From Acidimicrobiia bacterium (lineage in GTDB: Bacteria; Actinomycetota; Acidimicrobiia; Acidimicrobiales; Aldehydirespiratoraceae): 60,275 bases of DNA. Made by a program: the position numbers and the translations under genes. The stretch is from assembly GCA_022819505.1 (NCBI GenBank), contig JAJEHD010000016.1:1-60275 (forward strand), read 5' to 3'. The notes beneath the pieces were generated by a model, which searched no databases, had not been told where the DNA came from, and saw only the letters and a program-made list of their open reading frames with translations. This document shows, piece after piece, positions 30,072 through 38,039 of the stretch. The number at the start of each line of letters is the position of its first letter. The stretch's first letter is position 1.

Positions 30072-31568
30072 CTACGGGCTGATCCCGGTACGTGCCTTGG
30101 GCTCAACCGCCTGGCTGCGGCGGCGAGCCGACACCTGTAGCGCGGCGAGGATGGCGTTGCGGGTGTCGCGGGGGTCGATCACCTCGTCGAAGCTGAGCCC
30201 CGACGCGGAGCGGTAGGCCGACTCCTCCTCGGCCCGCCGCAGATCCTGGGTGGCCTGCTCGTCGGCTCCTACCGCCCGGCCGGCGCCGGCCGCTCCCATG
30301 GCGCCCACCGTGGCCGCCGGGAAGGCGAAGCTCAGGGTCTGGGAGTCGTGAGGGTTCATGGCCATCACGCAGCTACCGAAACCGAAAGCCTTGCGCAGCG
30401 TGACATGGATCTTGGTGGTGGTGGCCCGGGTCTGGGCCGCATACATGCGGGCCGACGCCCGAAGCACGCCCGCCCGCTCCGAGGCGGTTCCGGCGAGCAC
30501 GCCGGGATTGTCGGTCAGGAACACCAGCGGGAGATGAAAGCTGTCGCTCACCGAGATGAAGTGGGCGGCCTTGGTGGCGGCTGCGGTGTCGATGGATCCG
30601 GCCAGCGCGGCGGGCTGGTTGGCCACCACTCCCACCGCCTCCCCGCCGATGCGAGCCAGCGCGCAGATGATCGACCGGCCGAAGCCTGGTTGGATCTCCA
30701 GGTACTCGGCGGCGTCGACCACCTCGTCCATGACCGCGGCCATGTCGTAGCCCCGCCTGCCGTCTCGGGGCACGAGATCGACGATGCGCTCGACGCGTCG
30801 CGGCCCGGCGTCGCCGGTGTCGAGAGCCGGGGGCCGCTCCCAGGCGGAGGAGCCGAAGTACGACAGGTAGGCGCGGATCTGGGCCAGCAGACTGGCATCG
30901 TCGACGGCGGTGTTGTGGATGGTGCCCGCGCCGACGGCCACCTCGGGCCCGCCCAGCTCCTCCTTGCCGACCCGCTCCCCCATGGACGCCTCCACCACCG
31001 GAGGCCCGGCGGTGAAGATGGCCGCGTCGGGGGTCATGACCGAGAAGTCGCACAGCAGAGCGGTGACGGCGCCATGGCCGGCGGAGGGTCCCATCACCCC
31101 GCAGACCATGGGCACCAGCCCCGACAGTGCGGCCTGGGCCTGGAGGTCGTTGGGTCCGCCGCCACCGGGATCGCCCGGCATGGGCGGCCGGTGCCCGGCT
31201 CCCTCGAGCAGCATGATCAACGGGATGCGCTCACGGCCGGCCATGTCGGCGATGCGCCAGCGCTTGCGGGTGGCGGCCGGGCCGATCGAGCCTCCCATGG
31301 TGGTGAAGTCCTCGGCGCCGACTACTACGGGCCGCCCGTCGACCGTCCCGACTCCGGCAACGAGAGCGTCGGCGGGCACCGGTCCAGCCAGGGTTCCGAT
31401 CTCCGTGAACGAGCCGTCGTCAAGAAGCGTGGCGATCCGTTGCCGGGCGTCGAGGCGGCCCTCGGCGGCGCGGCGGGCCAGCTTCTCGGAGTCTCCCATG
31501 GCCCGGGCCTGCTTCTGCCGGCGTTCGAAGTCCCCGAGGGTGGCGTCCCAGCCGGAGGCGTCGCTCAC
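30072..31568 (-). CDS. Acyl-CoA carboxylase carboxyltransferase (beta) subunit
   Basis: A 498-residue AccD/PccB/MccB-type subunit that transfers CO2 from biotin to an acyl-CoA. The crotonase-fold halves are visible: the first with GAEDFTTMGGSIGPAATRKR and FTAGPPVVEASMGERV, the second with VGVVANQPAALAGSID, FLTDNPGVLAGTASERAG and TLRKAFGFGSCVMAM. Substrate (propionyl-, acetyl- or another CoA) cannot be told. No biotin carboxylase or biotin carrier gene is in the window, so the partner is elsewhere. The GTG at 31568 (VSDASGWDATL) was chosen for sequence quality; no clear ribosome-binding site. Confidence 0.88.
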   Translation of the reverse strand: MSDASGWDATLGDFERRQKQARAMGDSEKLARRAAEGRLDARQRIATLLDDGSFTEIGTLAGPVPADALVAGVGTVDGRPVVVGAEDFTTMGGSIGPAATRKRWRIADMAGRERIPLIMLLEGAGHRPPMPGDPGGGGPNDLQAQAALSGLVPMVCGVMGPSAGHGAVTALLCDFSVMTPDAAIFTAGPPVVEASMGERVGKEELGGPEVAVGAGTIHNTAVDDASLLAQIRAYLSYFGSSAWERPPALDTGDAGPRRVERIVDLVPRDGRRGYDMAAVMDEVVDAAEYLEIQPGFGRSIICALARIGGEAVGVVANQPAALAGSIDTAAATKAAHFISVSDSFHLPLVFLTDNPGVLAGTASERAGVLRASARMYAAQTRATTTKIHVTLRKAFGFGSCVMAMNPHDSQTLSFAFPAATVGAMGAAGAGRAVGADEQATQDLRRAEEESAYRSASGLSFDEVIDPRDTRNAILAALQVSARRRSQAVEPKARTGISP

Positions 31569-31650
31569 CCCGACCACGGTAGCTATCCCGAACCGAACTA
31601 GCAGCACAATGCACGCATACCGTGCAAAACGCTGCCAATTCCCGGCAGGA

Positions 31651-32886
31651 CTAGCTGATGGCCCTCGGCGGAGTGGTGAGCCCGTCGGGAACCGCAGGCG
31701 GGCGCACCGTCACCGGGCCTCCAGCCAACTCGACTTGCCACCACCCGCCGTTCTCCACGACCGGCCGGTGGATGGGTGCGCCCGCGTGGGCTCGAACCCA
31801 GGCAGAGGTCGAGGCGAGCGACACCTCTGCCAGCGCCGCCCGGCCCCCAGCCAGCAGGTCCGCGGCCACGCACGCGGCGGCCAGGCCGGCGATGGGATCG
31901 GCGATGGCGTCGCCGACGAACATCGGCGGATCGCCGGACACGACCAAGCCTCCCGAGACGGCGGCGTCGTCACCGAAGGCGATCCGGTTGCGGTCCGGGC
32001 CCTGGCGGCCGTGCCCGGTGATCGACACCCAGGCGGTGCCTGCAGCAACGACGTCGTCGGGGCATATGCCCCACTGCTGCATGACTCTCGGTCGGCTGGA
32101 CTCCAGCACGAGGTCGGAACGGGAAATCAGCTGCCTGAGCTCGTCGACTGCACCGGGCTCGGGCAGGTCGAGACCGAGATGCTCCTTGGACCCGTTCACC
32201 AGCTCGAAGAACCCGGCCGGGCCCCGACGGGCGCCGTCGGGTCGGCGCACCGATTCGACCTTGAACACCCGGCAGCCGGCCTTGGCGAGCAGCCCGCCCG
32301 CCAGTGGCCCGGCCCATAGGCTTGTGAGGTCCACCACCGCCGGCGCTCGGCCGCGCCGGTGTCCGGGACCGTCGGACCGCACCGACCACGGCTGCTGTGG
32401 CGCAGGGCTGGCGCCGACCCCGGCCACTGCGAGGCCCAGCTGCGATCCCCGCTCCAACACCTCGATCACCGCCATCCCGGCGATCCGGCTCTCGATCTCG
32501 CCCCAGCCGTCCGCGGGCACCGCCGCTCCCACCAGGGCCGGCAGCGCCTCGATGTCGGTCGGGCGGGGGAGGTTCAGCGCGACCCAGCCGTCGCGTGCCC
32601 GCACCATCTGCGCGAACCCGCCCGCGCTTCGGGATCCGTTGCGGCCGAAGCCGGTGAAGGCGGCTCGCTGAACGGCCAGCGCCAGGGGATCCACGGTCAC
32701 CTCAAGACCCAGCCGGCCCGTGGCCGAGGCCAGGGCGCCGGCCAAGCCGCGAAGCGGGCGCACGATCCCGGCAGGCGACACTGAGGGCGGCCCCGAGGCC
32801 GGGCCGGTCAGGTGCATGACACCCGAGGAGGCCCAGGACCGTGCGCACTGGTCGTCGTCGATGCCCTGCGGTTCGACTGCTAGCAC
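31651..32886 (-). CDS. CaiB/BaiF (family III) CoA-transferase, permuted domain order
   Basis: A 411-residue CoA-transferase of the class that moves CoA between carboxylic acids. The usual N-terminal Rossmann signature (VVDLTSLWAGPLAGGLLAKA, KVESVRRPDGARRGPAGFF) appears only at about residue 185. The part normally found near the C terminus (FAQMVRARDGWVALNLPRP) comes before it, at about residue 90. Some actinobacterial homologues share this arrangement. The substrate is unknown. GTG start with a TACGTT -10 box 7 nt upstream. Confidence 0.8.
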   Translation of the reverse strand: MLAVEPQGIDDDQCARSWASSGVMHLTGPASGPPSVSPAGIVRPLRGLAGALASATGRLGLEVTVDPLALAVQRAAFTGFGRNGSRSAGGFAQMVRARDGWVALNLPRPTDIEALPALVGAAVPADGWGEIESRIAGMAVIEVLERGSQLGLAVAGVGASPAPQQPWSVRSDGPGHRRGRAPAVVDLTSLWAGPLAGGLLAKAGCRVFKVESVRRPDGARRGPAGFFELVNGSKEHLGLDLPEPGAVDELRQLISRSDLVLESSRPRVMQQWGICPDDVVAAGTAWVSITGHGRQGPDRNRIAFGDDAAVSGGLVVSGDPPMFVGDAIADPIAGLAAACVAADLLAGGRAALAEVSLASTSAWVRAHAGAPIHRPVVENGGWWQVELAGGPVTVRPPAVPDGLTTPPRAIS

Positions 32887-32893
32887 AACGCCA

Positions 32894-32899
32894 AACGTA
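32894..32899 (-). promoter_or_regulatory. -10 box, leaderless CoA-transferase promoter
   Basis: TACGTT on the minus strand ends 7 nt before the GTG at 32886. Confidence 0.5.
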
Positions 32900-33001
32900 G
32901 CTTGGCTGGTTGGGCAACCGCCCTGCGACGGTCACAATGGAACCGCAGGGCGTACCGGCATCGGGCGCACGGCGATTCGACTAGGGCGGCAGGAGGACAA
33001 C

Positions 33002-33307
33002 ATGGTGGAGCTGAGGCCCGGCGCCCGCTTCCAGAGCACGGTGTGCGCCACCGAGGTGATCGTCGTGAAGGGCACGGGATCGGCCGAACTCACCTGCGGC
33101 GGCGAGCCCATGGTGCCCGCCGGCTCGGCCGAGCGGGCCGGTGAGCCCAGCGCCGACGCATCGGACGGGACCCTGCTCGGCAAGCGCTACGGCGACGGCG
33201 ATGAGACGGTCGAGGTGCTCTGCACCAAGGCCGGCGCGGGCAGCCTCGCCCTGGCCGGGGTTGCGATGGCGGTGAAGGTGACCAAGCCGCTGCCGGCCTC
33301 GGACTGA
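33002..33307 (+). CDS. Small conserved-looking protein upstream of an acyl-CoA synthetase
   Basis: A 101-residue soluble protein with beta-rich sequence: VELRPGARFQSTVCATEVIVVKG, ELTCGGEPMVPAG, GKRYGDGDETVEVLCTKAG, LALAGVAMAVKVTKPLP. Three cysteines (in VCATE, LTCGG and VLCTK) are well placed for a metal or small fold. I recall related proteins beside actinobacterial fatty-acid genes but cannot name a family. A perfect AGGAGG 5-6 nt before the ATG fixes the start. The acyl-CoA synthetase follows 83 nt later on the same strand. Confidence 0.7.
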   Translation: MVELRPGARFQSTVCATEVIVVKGTGSAELTCGGEPMVPAGSAERAGEPSADASDGTLLGKRYGDGDETVEVLCTKAGAGSLALAGVAMAVKVTKPLPASD

Positions 33308-33390
33308 GTTCCCCGAGCGTTCCCGCCGGTGAGCCAGCACTCCCCGACGGTGTCGCCCGGTGACGGGCGCCGATCCGATCGGCCTCCGCC

Positions 33391-34908
33391 ATGAACCTGA
33401 TGATGTTGCTGGAGATGGCGGCCACCGCAATGGGCGACCGGGTGGCGGTGGGGCCGAGCGGCTCGGGCATCACCTGCGATGACCTGATGGGCCGGGCCGC
33501 CGGACTCGCGGGACGCTTGCGGGCGTCGCGGTCCGAGCGCCTGCTGCTATGCGGCGAGCCCGGCGCGATCCTTCCTGTCTCCCTGTTCGGTGCGGCCTGG
33601 GGCGGAGCTGCGTACGTGCCGGTCAACTACCGGCTCCCCGACGACGATCTGCGCGCGCTGGCCGAGCGGGCCTCGCCCGCGCTGGCGGTGGCCGACTCCG
33701 ACGGAGCGGCCCGGCTGGCCGGTGTGGACGGTCTGGAGATCGTGGAGCAGGACAGTCTGCTGGCCGATCCCTCCGGCGGTGCTGAGGCGGCCGACCCCGG
33801 CGACTGGCCCGCGGATCCCGACGCCACCGCGGTGCTGCTGTACACCAGCGGCACCTCCGGACCTCCCAAGGCCGCGGTGCTGCGCCACCGGCACCTGGTG
33901 TCCTACGTGTTCAGCACCGTCGAGTTCGCGTCGGCCGGCCCCGACGAGGCCCACATCATGGCGGTGCCGCCCTACCACGTCGCCTCGGTCGCGGCCCAGC
34001 TCTCGCAGGTGTACTCCGGGCGCCGCATCGTGCCCCTGGCGAAGTTCGATCCTGAGGCCTGGATCGACCTGGTCCGCGACCAGGACGTCACCCACGTCAT
34101 GCTCGTGCCGACGATGCTGGCCCGCATCGTGGACGCCCTCGACCGCCGCGGCGAGAAGCTGGAGGCGGTCCGGTTCGTGTCCTACGGAGGAGGCAAGTCT
34201 CACCGGGCCGTGGTGGAGCGGGCGCTGGACGTGTTCCCGGCCGCGGGGTTCTCCCACGCCTATGGCCTGACCGAGACGAGTTCCACCGTGTGCGTGATGG
34301 GCCCCGACGACCACCGCAGATGGGCCGCCTCCGACGACCCGGCCGAGAGGGCCAGACTCTCGTCCGCGGGACGGCCCCTCCCGGGAGTTGAGGTATCAGT
34401 GCGCGGCCGCGACGGCACCACCGCAGGCACGGGTACAGCCGGCGAGATATGGGTCAGGGGCGAGCAGGTGGCCGGCGAGTACGCCGACGGCGGCTCGCAG
34501 CTCGACGAGGACGGCTGGTTCTGCACCCGCGACAGCGGGCACCTGGACGAGGCGGGCTACCTGTGGGTTCACGGGCGCAACGACGACATCATCATCCGGG
34601 GCGGCGAGAACATGTCACCGGGCGAGATCGAGGACGCGCTGCTGACCCACCCCGCGGTCGTCGACGCGGCCGCGTTCGGCGTGCCCAGCCGGGAATGGGG
34701 CGAGGAGGTGGCGGTCTGCGTGGTGGCGCGCTCCCCCGCCCCGACCGCGGATGACCTGCGGGAGCTGGTGCGGGCCCGGCTGCGGTCGAGCCGGGTGCCG
34801 GCCCGCGTCGAGTTCGTCGACGACCTGCCCTACAACGACACCGGCAAGCTGCTGCGCCGCGAGCTGCGCAGCCGGCACGCCTCCGACCCGGGCTCGCAGG
34901 TCGACTAG
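33391..34908 (+). CDS. Acyl-CoA synthetase (AMP-dependent), first copy
   Basis: A 505-residue ANL-superfamily ligase that activates a carboxylic acid via an acyl-AMP. The ATP-binding loop is LLYTSGTSGPPKAAVLRH, the adenine motif HAYGLTETSSTV, the hinge DSGHLDEAGYLWVHGRNDD, and the catalytic lysine is in YNDTGKLLRREL. Length and motifs fit a medium- or long-chain FadD-like enzyme; the substrate is not deducible. It is followed after 2 nt by an enoyl-CoA hydratase, so the pair likely acts in one acyl-CoA degradation route. Confidence 0.88.
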   Translation: MNLMMLLEMAATAMGDRVAVGPSGSGITCDDLMGRAAGLAGRLRASRSERLLLCGEPGAILPVSLFGAAWGGAAYVPVNYRLPDDDLRALAERASPALAVADSDGAARLAGVDGLEIVEQDSLLADPSGGAEAADPGDWPADPDATAVLLYTSGTSGPPKAAVLRHRHLVSYVFSTVEFASAGPDEAHIMAVPPYHVASVAAQLSQVYSGRRIVPLAKFDPEAWIDLVRDQDVTHVMLVPTMLARIVDALDRRGEKLEAVRFVSYGGGKSHRAVVERALDVFPAAGFSHAYGLTETSSTVCVMGPDDHRRWAASDDPAERARLSSAGRPLPGVEVSVRGRDGTTAGTGTAGEIWVRGEQVAGEYADGGSQLDEDGWFCTRDSGHLDEAGYLWVHGRNDDIIIRGGENMSPGEIEDALLTHPAVVDAAAFGVPSREWGEEVAVCVVARSPAPTADDLRELVRARLRSSRVPARVEFVDDLPYNDTGKLLRRELRSRHASDPGSQVD

Positions 34909-34910
34909 CC

Positions 34911-35879
34911 GTGCATGGCGGGATCTGGCCGTTGGAGGAGGTCAGGGCCGCAATCGACTCGGTCGACTTCGACCGGCTGGCAGTGGACGGCATCGCCGCC
35001 GCGAACGGTGTGCCCGCGGTGGTCGTGGATGTGGGCGACGATCCGGCCGACGACGTCGGCGCCGCGCTGGTCGCCCTCCCGGTGGTGGGAGTCGCGCTGG
35101 GCGCCGGCGGCCATTCGTGGGATCTGGCTCTCGACGATCCGGGCCCGGCTCTGGCGGGGCTGCGGGCCAATCCGCAGGCCTCCGTCATCGCCGCCCAGAC
35201 GCTTCGGCTCGGACCCCGGCTCAGCCAGGCCGACGCCCTTATCGCCGAGAGCCTCGCCTACGCGACCCTCCAGGCCGGCCCCGAACACGCCCGCTGGCTC
35301 GCGGGCCGGGGCCGCCGAACCCGCCGGGACCTAGACCAGCCCCGCATCGACGTGAGCGACGACGGCGGCTCGGTGACGGTGACGCTGAACCGCCCCCGGC
35401 TGCTCAACCTGCTCGACGCGGCCATGCGGGACCAGCTCGTCGATGTGCTCAAGGCGCTGGTGGCGGGCGCGGACGACCGGCCGGTGGTGATCACCGGAGC
35501 GGGCGGCAACTTCTGTGCCGGCGGCGATCCGGCCGAGTTCGGCACGGTGGACGACCCCGCCACCGCGCACCTGATCCGCAGCCGAGCCAATGCGGCGCCA
35601 TGGATGGCGGCCGTCGCCGGCCGGACGACGGCGCGGATCGACGGAGCCTGCGTAGGAGCCGGCATCGAGCTGGCCGCGTTCTGCGCCACCGTCACCGCCA
35701 CCGAGCGAGCCCGGTTCCGGCTCCCGGAGCTGTCGATGGGCCTCATCTGCGGCGCGGGCGGCACGGTGAGCATCCCGGTCCGCATCGGTCGCCAGAGAAC
35801 CCTGGAGTGGCTGCTGACCGACGCCGAACTCGACGCTGCGACCGCGCTGGAATGGGGCCTGATCGACAACCTCGTATAG
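34911..35879 (+). CDS. Enoyl-CoA hydratase/isomerase family protein with N-terminal extension
   Basis: A 322-residue protein. The last ~200 residues are a crotonase domain: VTVTLNRPRLLNLLDAAMRD, VVITGAGGNFCAGGDPAEFG (first oxyanion part), CVGAGIELAAFCATVTATE (second), and RFRLPELSMGLICGAGGTVS. The first ~125 residues are Ala/Val/Asp-rich and lie outside the crotonase fold. The catalytic glutamates are not evident, so the exact reaction is uncertain. The GTG at 34911 is 2 nt after the synthetase stop, indicating one operon. Confidence 0.82.
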   Translation: MHGGIWPLEEVRAAIDSVDFDRLAVDGIAAANGVPAVVVDVGDDPADDVGAALVALPVVGVALGAGGHSWDLALDDPGPALAGLRANPQASVIAAQTLRLGPRLSQADALIAESLAYATLQAGPEHARWLAGRGRRTRRDLDQPRIDVSDDGGSVTVTLNRPRLLNLLDAAMRDQLVDVLKALVAGADDRPVVITGAGGNFCAGGDPAEFGTVDDPATAHLIRSRANAAPWMAAVAGRTTARIDGACVGAGIELAAFCATVTATERARFRLPELSMGLICGAGGTVSIPVRIGRQRTLEWLLTDAELDAATALEWGLIDNLV

Positions 35880-35905
35880 CCAGCCTGCCCGACGGGGGGC
35901 GGCGG

Positions 35906-36742
35906 CTACTTGTGGACGAAGGTCTGCTCCAGCGGGGCCTTCTCGAAACCGGTCGGAGGCATCCCGGTGGTTGCGTAGAGGTACAGAGCAGTCTGGAAGA
36001 CGGCGTTGAGGGCGGTCAGCACCACCATCACGACGGCCACCCAGGCCGCCGCAGCGATGATCCCGATGGCCATCAGCACGGTCCACCCCGACGCTATGAA
36101 CAGGCCGGCCACCACCGCGGCCGGAATGATGAGAACGAAGCCGAGCAGGCCGAAGCCGACGCGGGCGGCGATGTTCTCGCCCCACGTGTGGCGAAGCAGC
36201 GACGCCGAACGCTTCAGTCCCTCGATCGCGCCGACATTGTCGATGACGATGGCGGGCACAGTCAGGAAGGTCACCACCTCCCACGCCATCTCCAGCATGT
36301 GGGTGACGATCCGTCCGAGCCAGCCGGCCCGATCCCGCAGAGCCTGAAGGATCAGCCCCACCGTGGTGGTGATGATCGCCCACGGAACCAGGCCACCGAT
36401 GCGGGCGAACGCCCGGCCGATCGCGCTGCGCACCGTCGGGTCGCCCCCGGTGAGCCGCTCGTGGGCGCCCGCCACCAGCGCGCCGTTGAAGAACACCGCG
36501 ATCACACCGAGGACCATCGCCGCCAGCACGTACACGACGATCATCGCCGGGTTGAACTCCATCGTGGTCTGGTCGTGCGTGGACTCGGTGGACAGCGTGA
36601 CGAACGTCAGCCCGATCACGACCACGATCACCACTGCCGACGCCAGGAACGACAGCACCGGCATCCACAGTAACTCCCGATCCTTCTTCAGCACCGACCA
36701 CGAGACCTTGGCCAGACTCCAGGTATTGCTCAGACGACCCAT
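35906..36742 (-). CDS. DUF6159-type multi-pass membrane protein
   Basis: A 278-residue membrane protein with about six hydrophobic helices (LSFLASAVVIVVVIGLTFV, MIVVYVLAAMVLGVIAVFF, and four more). The conserved-looking head is NTWSLAKVSWSVLKKDRELL, and a central amphipathic loop contains VGAIEGLKRSASLLRHTW. The sequence resembles the DUF6159 family; function unknown. It is on the minus strand directly after the acyl-CoA dehydrogenase gene, from which it is separated by 60 nt. Confidence 0.7.
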   Translation of the reverse strand: MGRLSNTWSLAKVSWSVLKKDRELLWMPVLSFLASAVVIVVVIGLTFVTLSTESTHDQTTMEFNPAMIVVYVLAAMVLGVIAVFFNGALVAGAHERLTGGDPTVRSAIGRAFARIGGLVPWAIITTTVGLILQALRDRAGWLGRIVTHMLEMAWEVVTFLTVPAIVIDNVGAIEGLKRSASLLRHTWGENIAARVGFGLLGFVLIIPAAVVAGLFIASGWTVLMAIGIIAAAAWVAVVMVVLTALNAVFQTALYLYATTGMPPTGFEKAPLEQTFVHK

Positions 36743-36802
36743 CGCTTCTCCCTGTTGTTCTTCCGTCCCCGGCGGTCTGCACGCTAGCCGGATTGCTGCC
36801 CG

Positions 36803-38014
36803 CTAACGAGGCTCCCGTGGAAGCCCCAGAACCCGCTCTCCTATGACATTGCGTTGTATCTGGTTGCTTCCCCCGTAGATCGTGTGGGCCCGGGAGTAGA
36901 GGAAGGTGCGCTGCCAGCGGTCGAGCCGGTAGTCACGCCCGCCCTGGCTCACATGAGCACCGCCGCTGGAGTCGGCCACCATCGACGCCGCGCCCCGCAC
37001 CCTCATCGCCAACTCACCCAGACGTCGATGCCACGTTGCCCAGTAGAGCTTGCCGATGGACTGCTCCGGCCCCGCCGGCGCGCCGTGAGTGAGAGATGTG
37101 AGCAGCCGCAGCTGGTTGTAGCGCAGGATCTCCAGCTCGATGTGGCACTGGACCAGGTCCGAGCGCAGCACCTCACAGTCGATGCGTCCCGATGACCTGG
37201 CTTCGGCCACCAGAGCGTCCAACTCCTGACGGAAGCTGACCTGCTGGCCCAGGGTGCTCGCACCCCGCTCGAAGGCGAGGGTGCCCATGGCCACCTTCCA
37301 GCCGTTCCCCTCACCACCCACTACGAGGTCCTCGGCGGTGACGGCATCGTCGAAGAACGTCTCGTTGAACTCGACACCGCCGGTGAGCTGGACGATCGGC
37401 CTGATCTCGATGCGGGGCTGGTCCATGGGCACCAGCAGGTAGCTGAGCCCGGCGTGGCGCTGCGACTCGGGTGTGCTGCGGGCCAGCACGAAGATCCAGT
37501 CGGCGTGCTGGGCCAGCGAGGTCCACACCTTCTGCCCGTTGATCACCCAGACGTCGCCCCGACGGGTCGCCCTGGTGGCTACCCCGGCCAGATCGCTGCC
37601 CGCGCCGGGCTCGGAATAGCCCTGGCACCACAGCTCGGTGCCCGCCAGGATGGCGGGAACGAAGCGCCGCTGCTGCTGCTCCGATCCGAAGGTCATGAGC
37701 GTGGGACCGAGCAGCATGACACCCACGTTGGGAAGGCGACCGGGCGCGCGGGCCTCGGTGTAGGTGTTGAAGAACACGACCTGCTCGGCCAGGGTGCAGC
37801 CCCGCCCGCCGATCCACTCGGGGAAGTCGAGACCGAGCCAGCCTCCCGACGCGAGCTCGCGCTCCCAGCCGAGTTGCACCTCGACCGGCACGTCCTCCTG
37901 CCCGGTGAGGCCGCGGCCCCGGTAACGGGCGAAGTCTCCGACCAGATGCTCCTCCAGCCAGGTGCGGACCTCGTCGGCGAAGCTGACCAGCGCGGGATCG
38001 GACCGGAAGTCCAT
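36803..38014 (-). CDS. Acyl-CoA dehydrogenase
   Basis: A 403-residue FAD enzyme of beta-oxidation type. It shows LGLDFPEWIGGRGCTLAEQV, QGYSEPGAGSDLAGVATRA, INGQKVWTSLAQHADWIFVL, and the C-terminal TIYGGSNQIQRNVIGERVLG. The substrate is not known. The ATG at 38014 (MDFRSDPALVSF) has a TACGCT -10 box 8 nt upstream that overlaps the divergent promoter of the molybdoenzyme. Longer starts into that promoter are rejected. Confidence 0.9.
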   Translation of the reverse strand: MDFRSDPALVSFADEVRTWLEEHLVGDFARYRGRGLTGQEDVPVEVQLGWERELASGGWLGLDFPEWIGGRGCTLAEQVVFFNTYTEARAPGRLPNVGVMLLGPTLMTFGSEQQQRRFVPAILAGTELWCQGYSEPGAGSDLAGVATRATRRGDVWVINGQKVWTSLAQHADWIFVLARSTPESQRHAGLSYLLVPMDQPRIEIRPIVQLTGGVEFNETFFDDAVTAEDLVVGGEGNGWKVAMGTLAFERGASTLGQQVSFRQELDALVAEARSSGRIDCEVLRSDLVQCHIELEILRYNQLRLLTSLTHGAPAGPEQSIGKLYWATWHRRLGELAMRVRGAASMVADSSGGAHVSQGGRDYRLDRWQRTFLYSRAHTIYGGSNQIQRNVIGERVLGLPREPR

Positions 38015-38022
38015 CCGTGTCG

Positions 38023-38028
38023 AGCGTA
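38023..38028 (-). promoter_or_regulatory. -10 box of the acyl-CoA dehydrogenase (overlapping divergent promoter)
   Basis: TACGCT on the minus strand, 8 nt before the ATG at 38014. Its last two positions (38027-38028) are shared with the -10 box of the opposite gene. Confidence 0.5.
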
Positions 38029-38032
38029 CAAT
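38027..38032 (+). promoter_or_regulatory. -10 box of molybdoenzyme 1 (overlapping divergent promoter)
   Basis: TACAAT ends 7 nt before the GTG at 38040, implying a leaderless transcript. It shares two bases with the opposite -10 box, so the two polymerases would exclude each other. Confidence 0.55.
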
Positions 38033-38039
38033 CGTCAGC

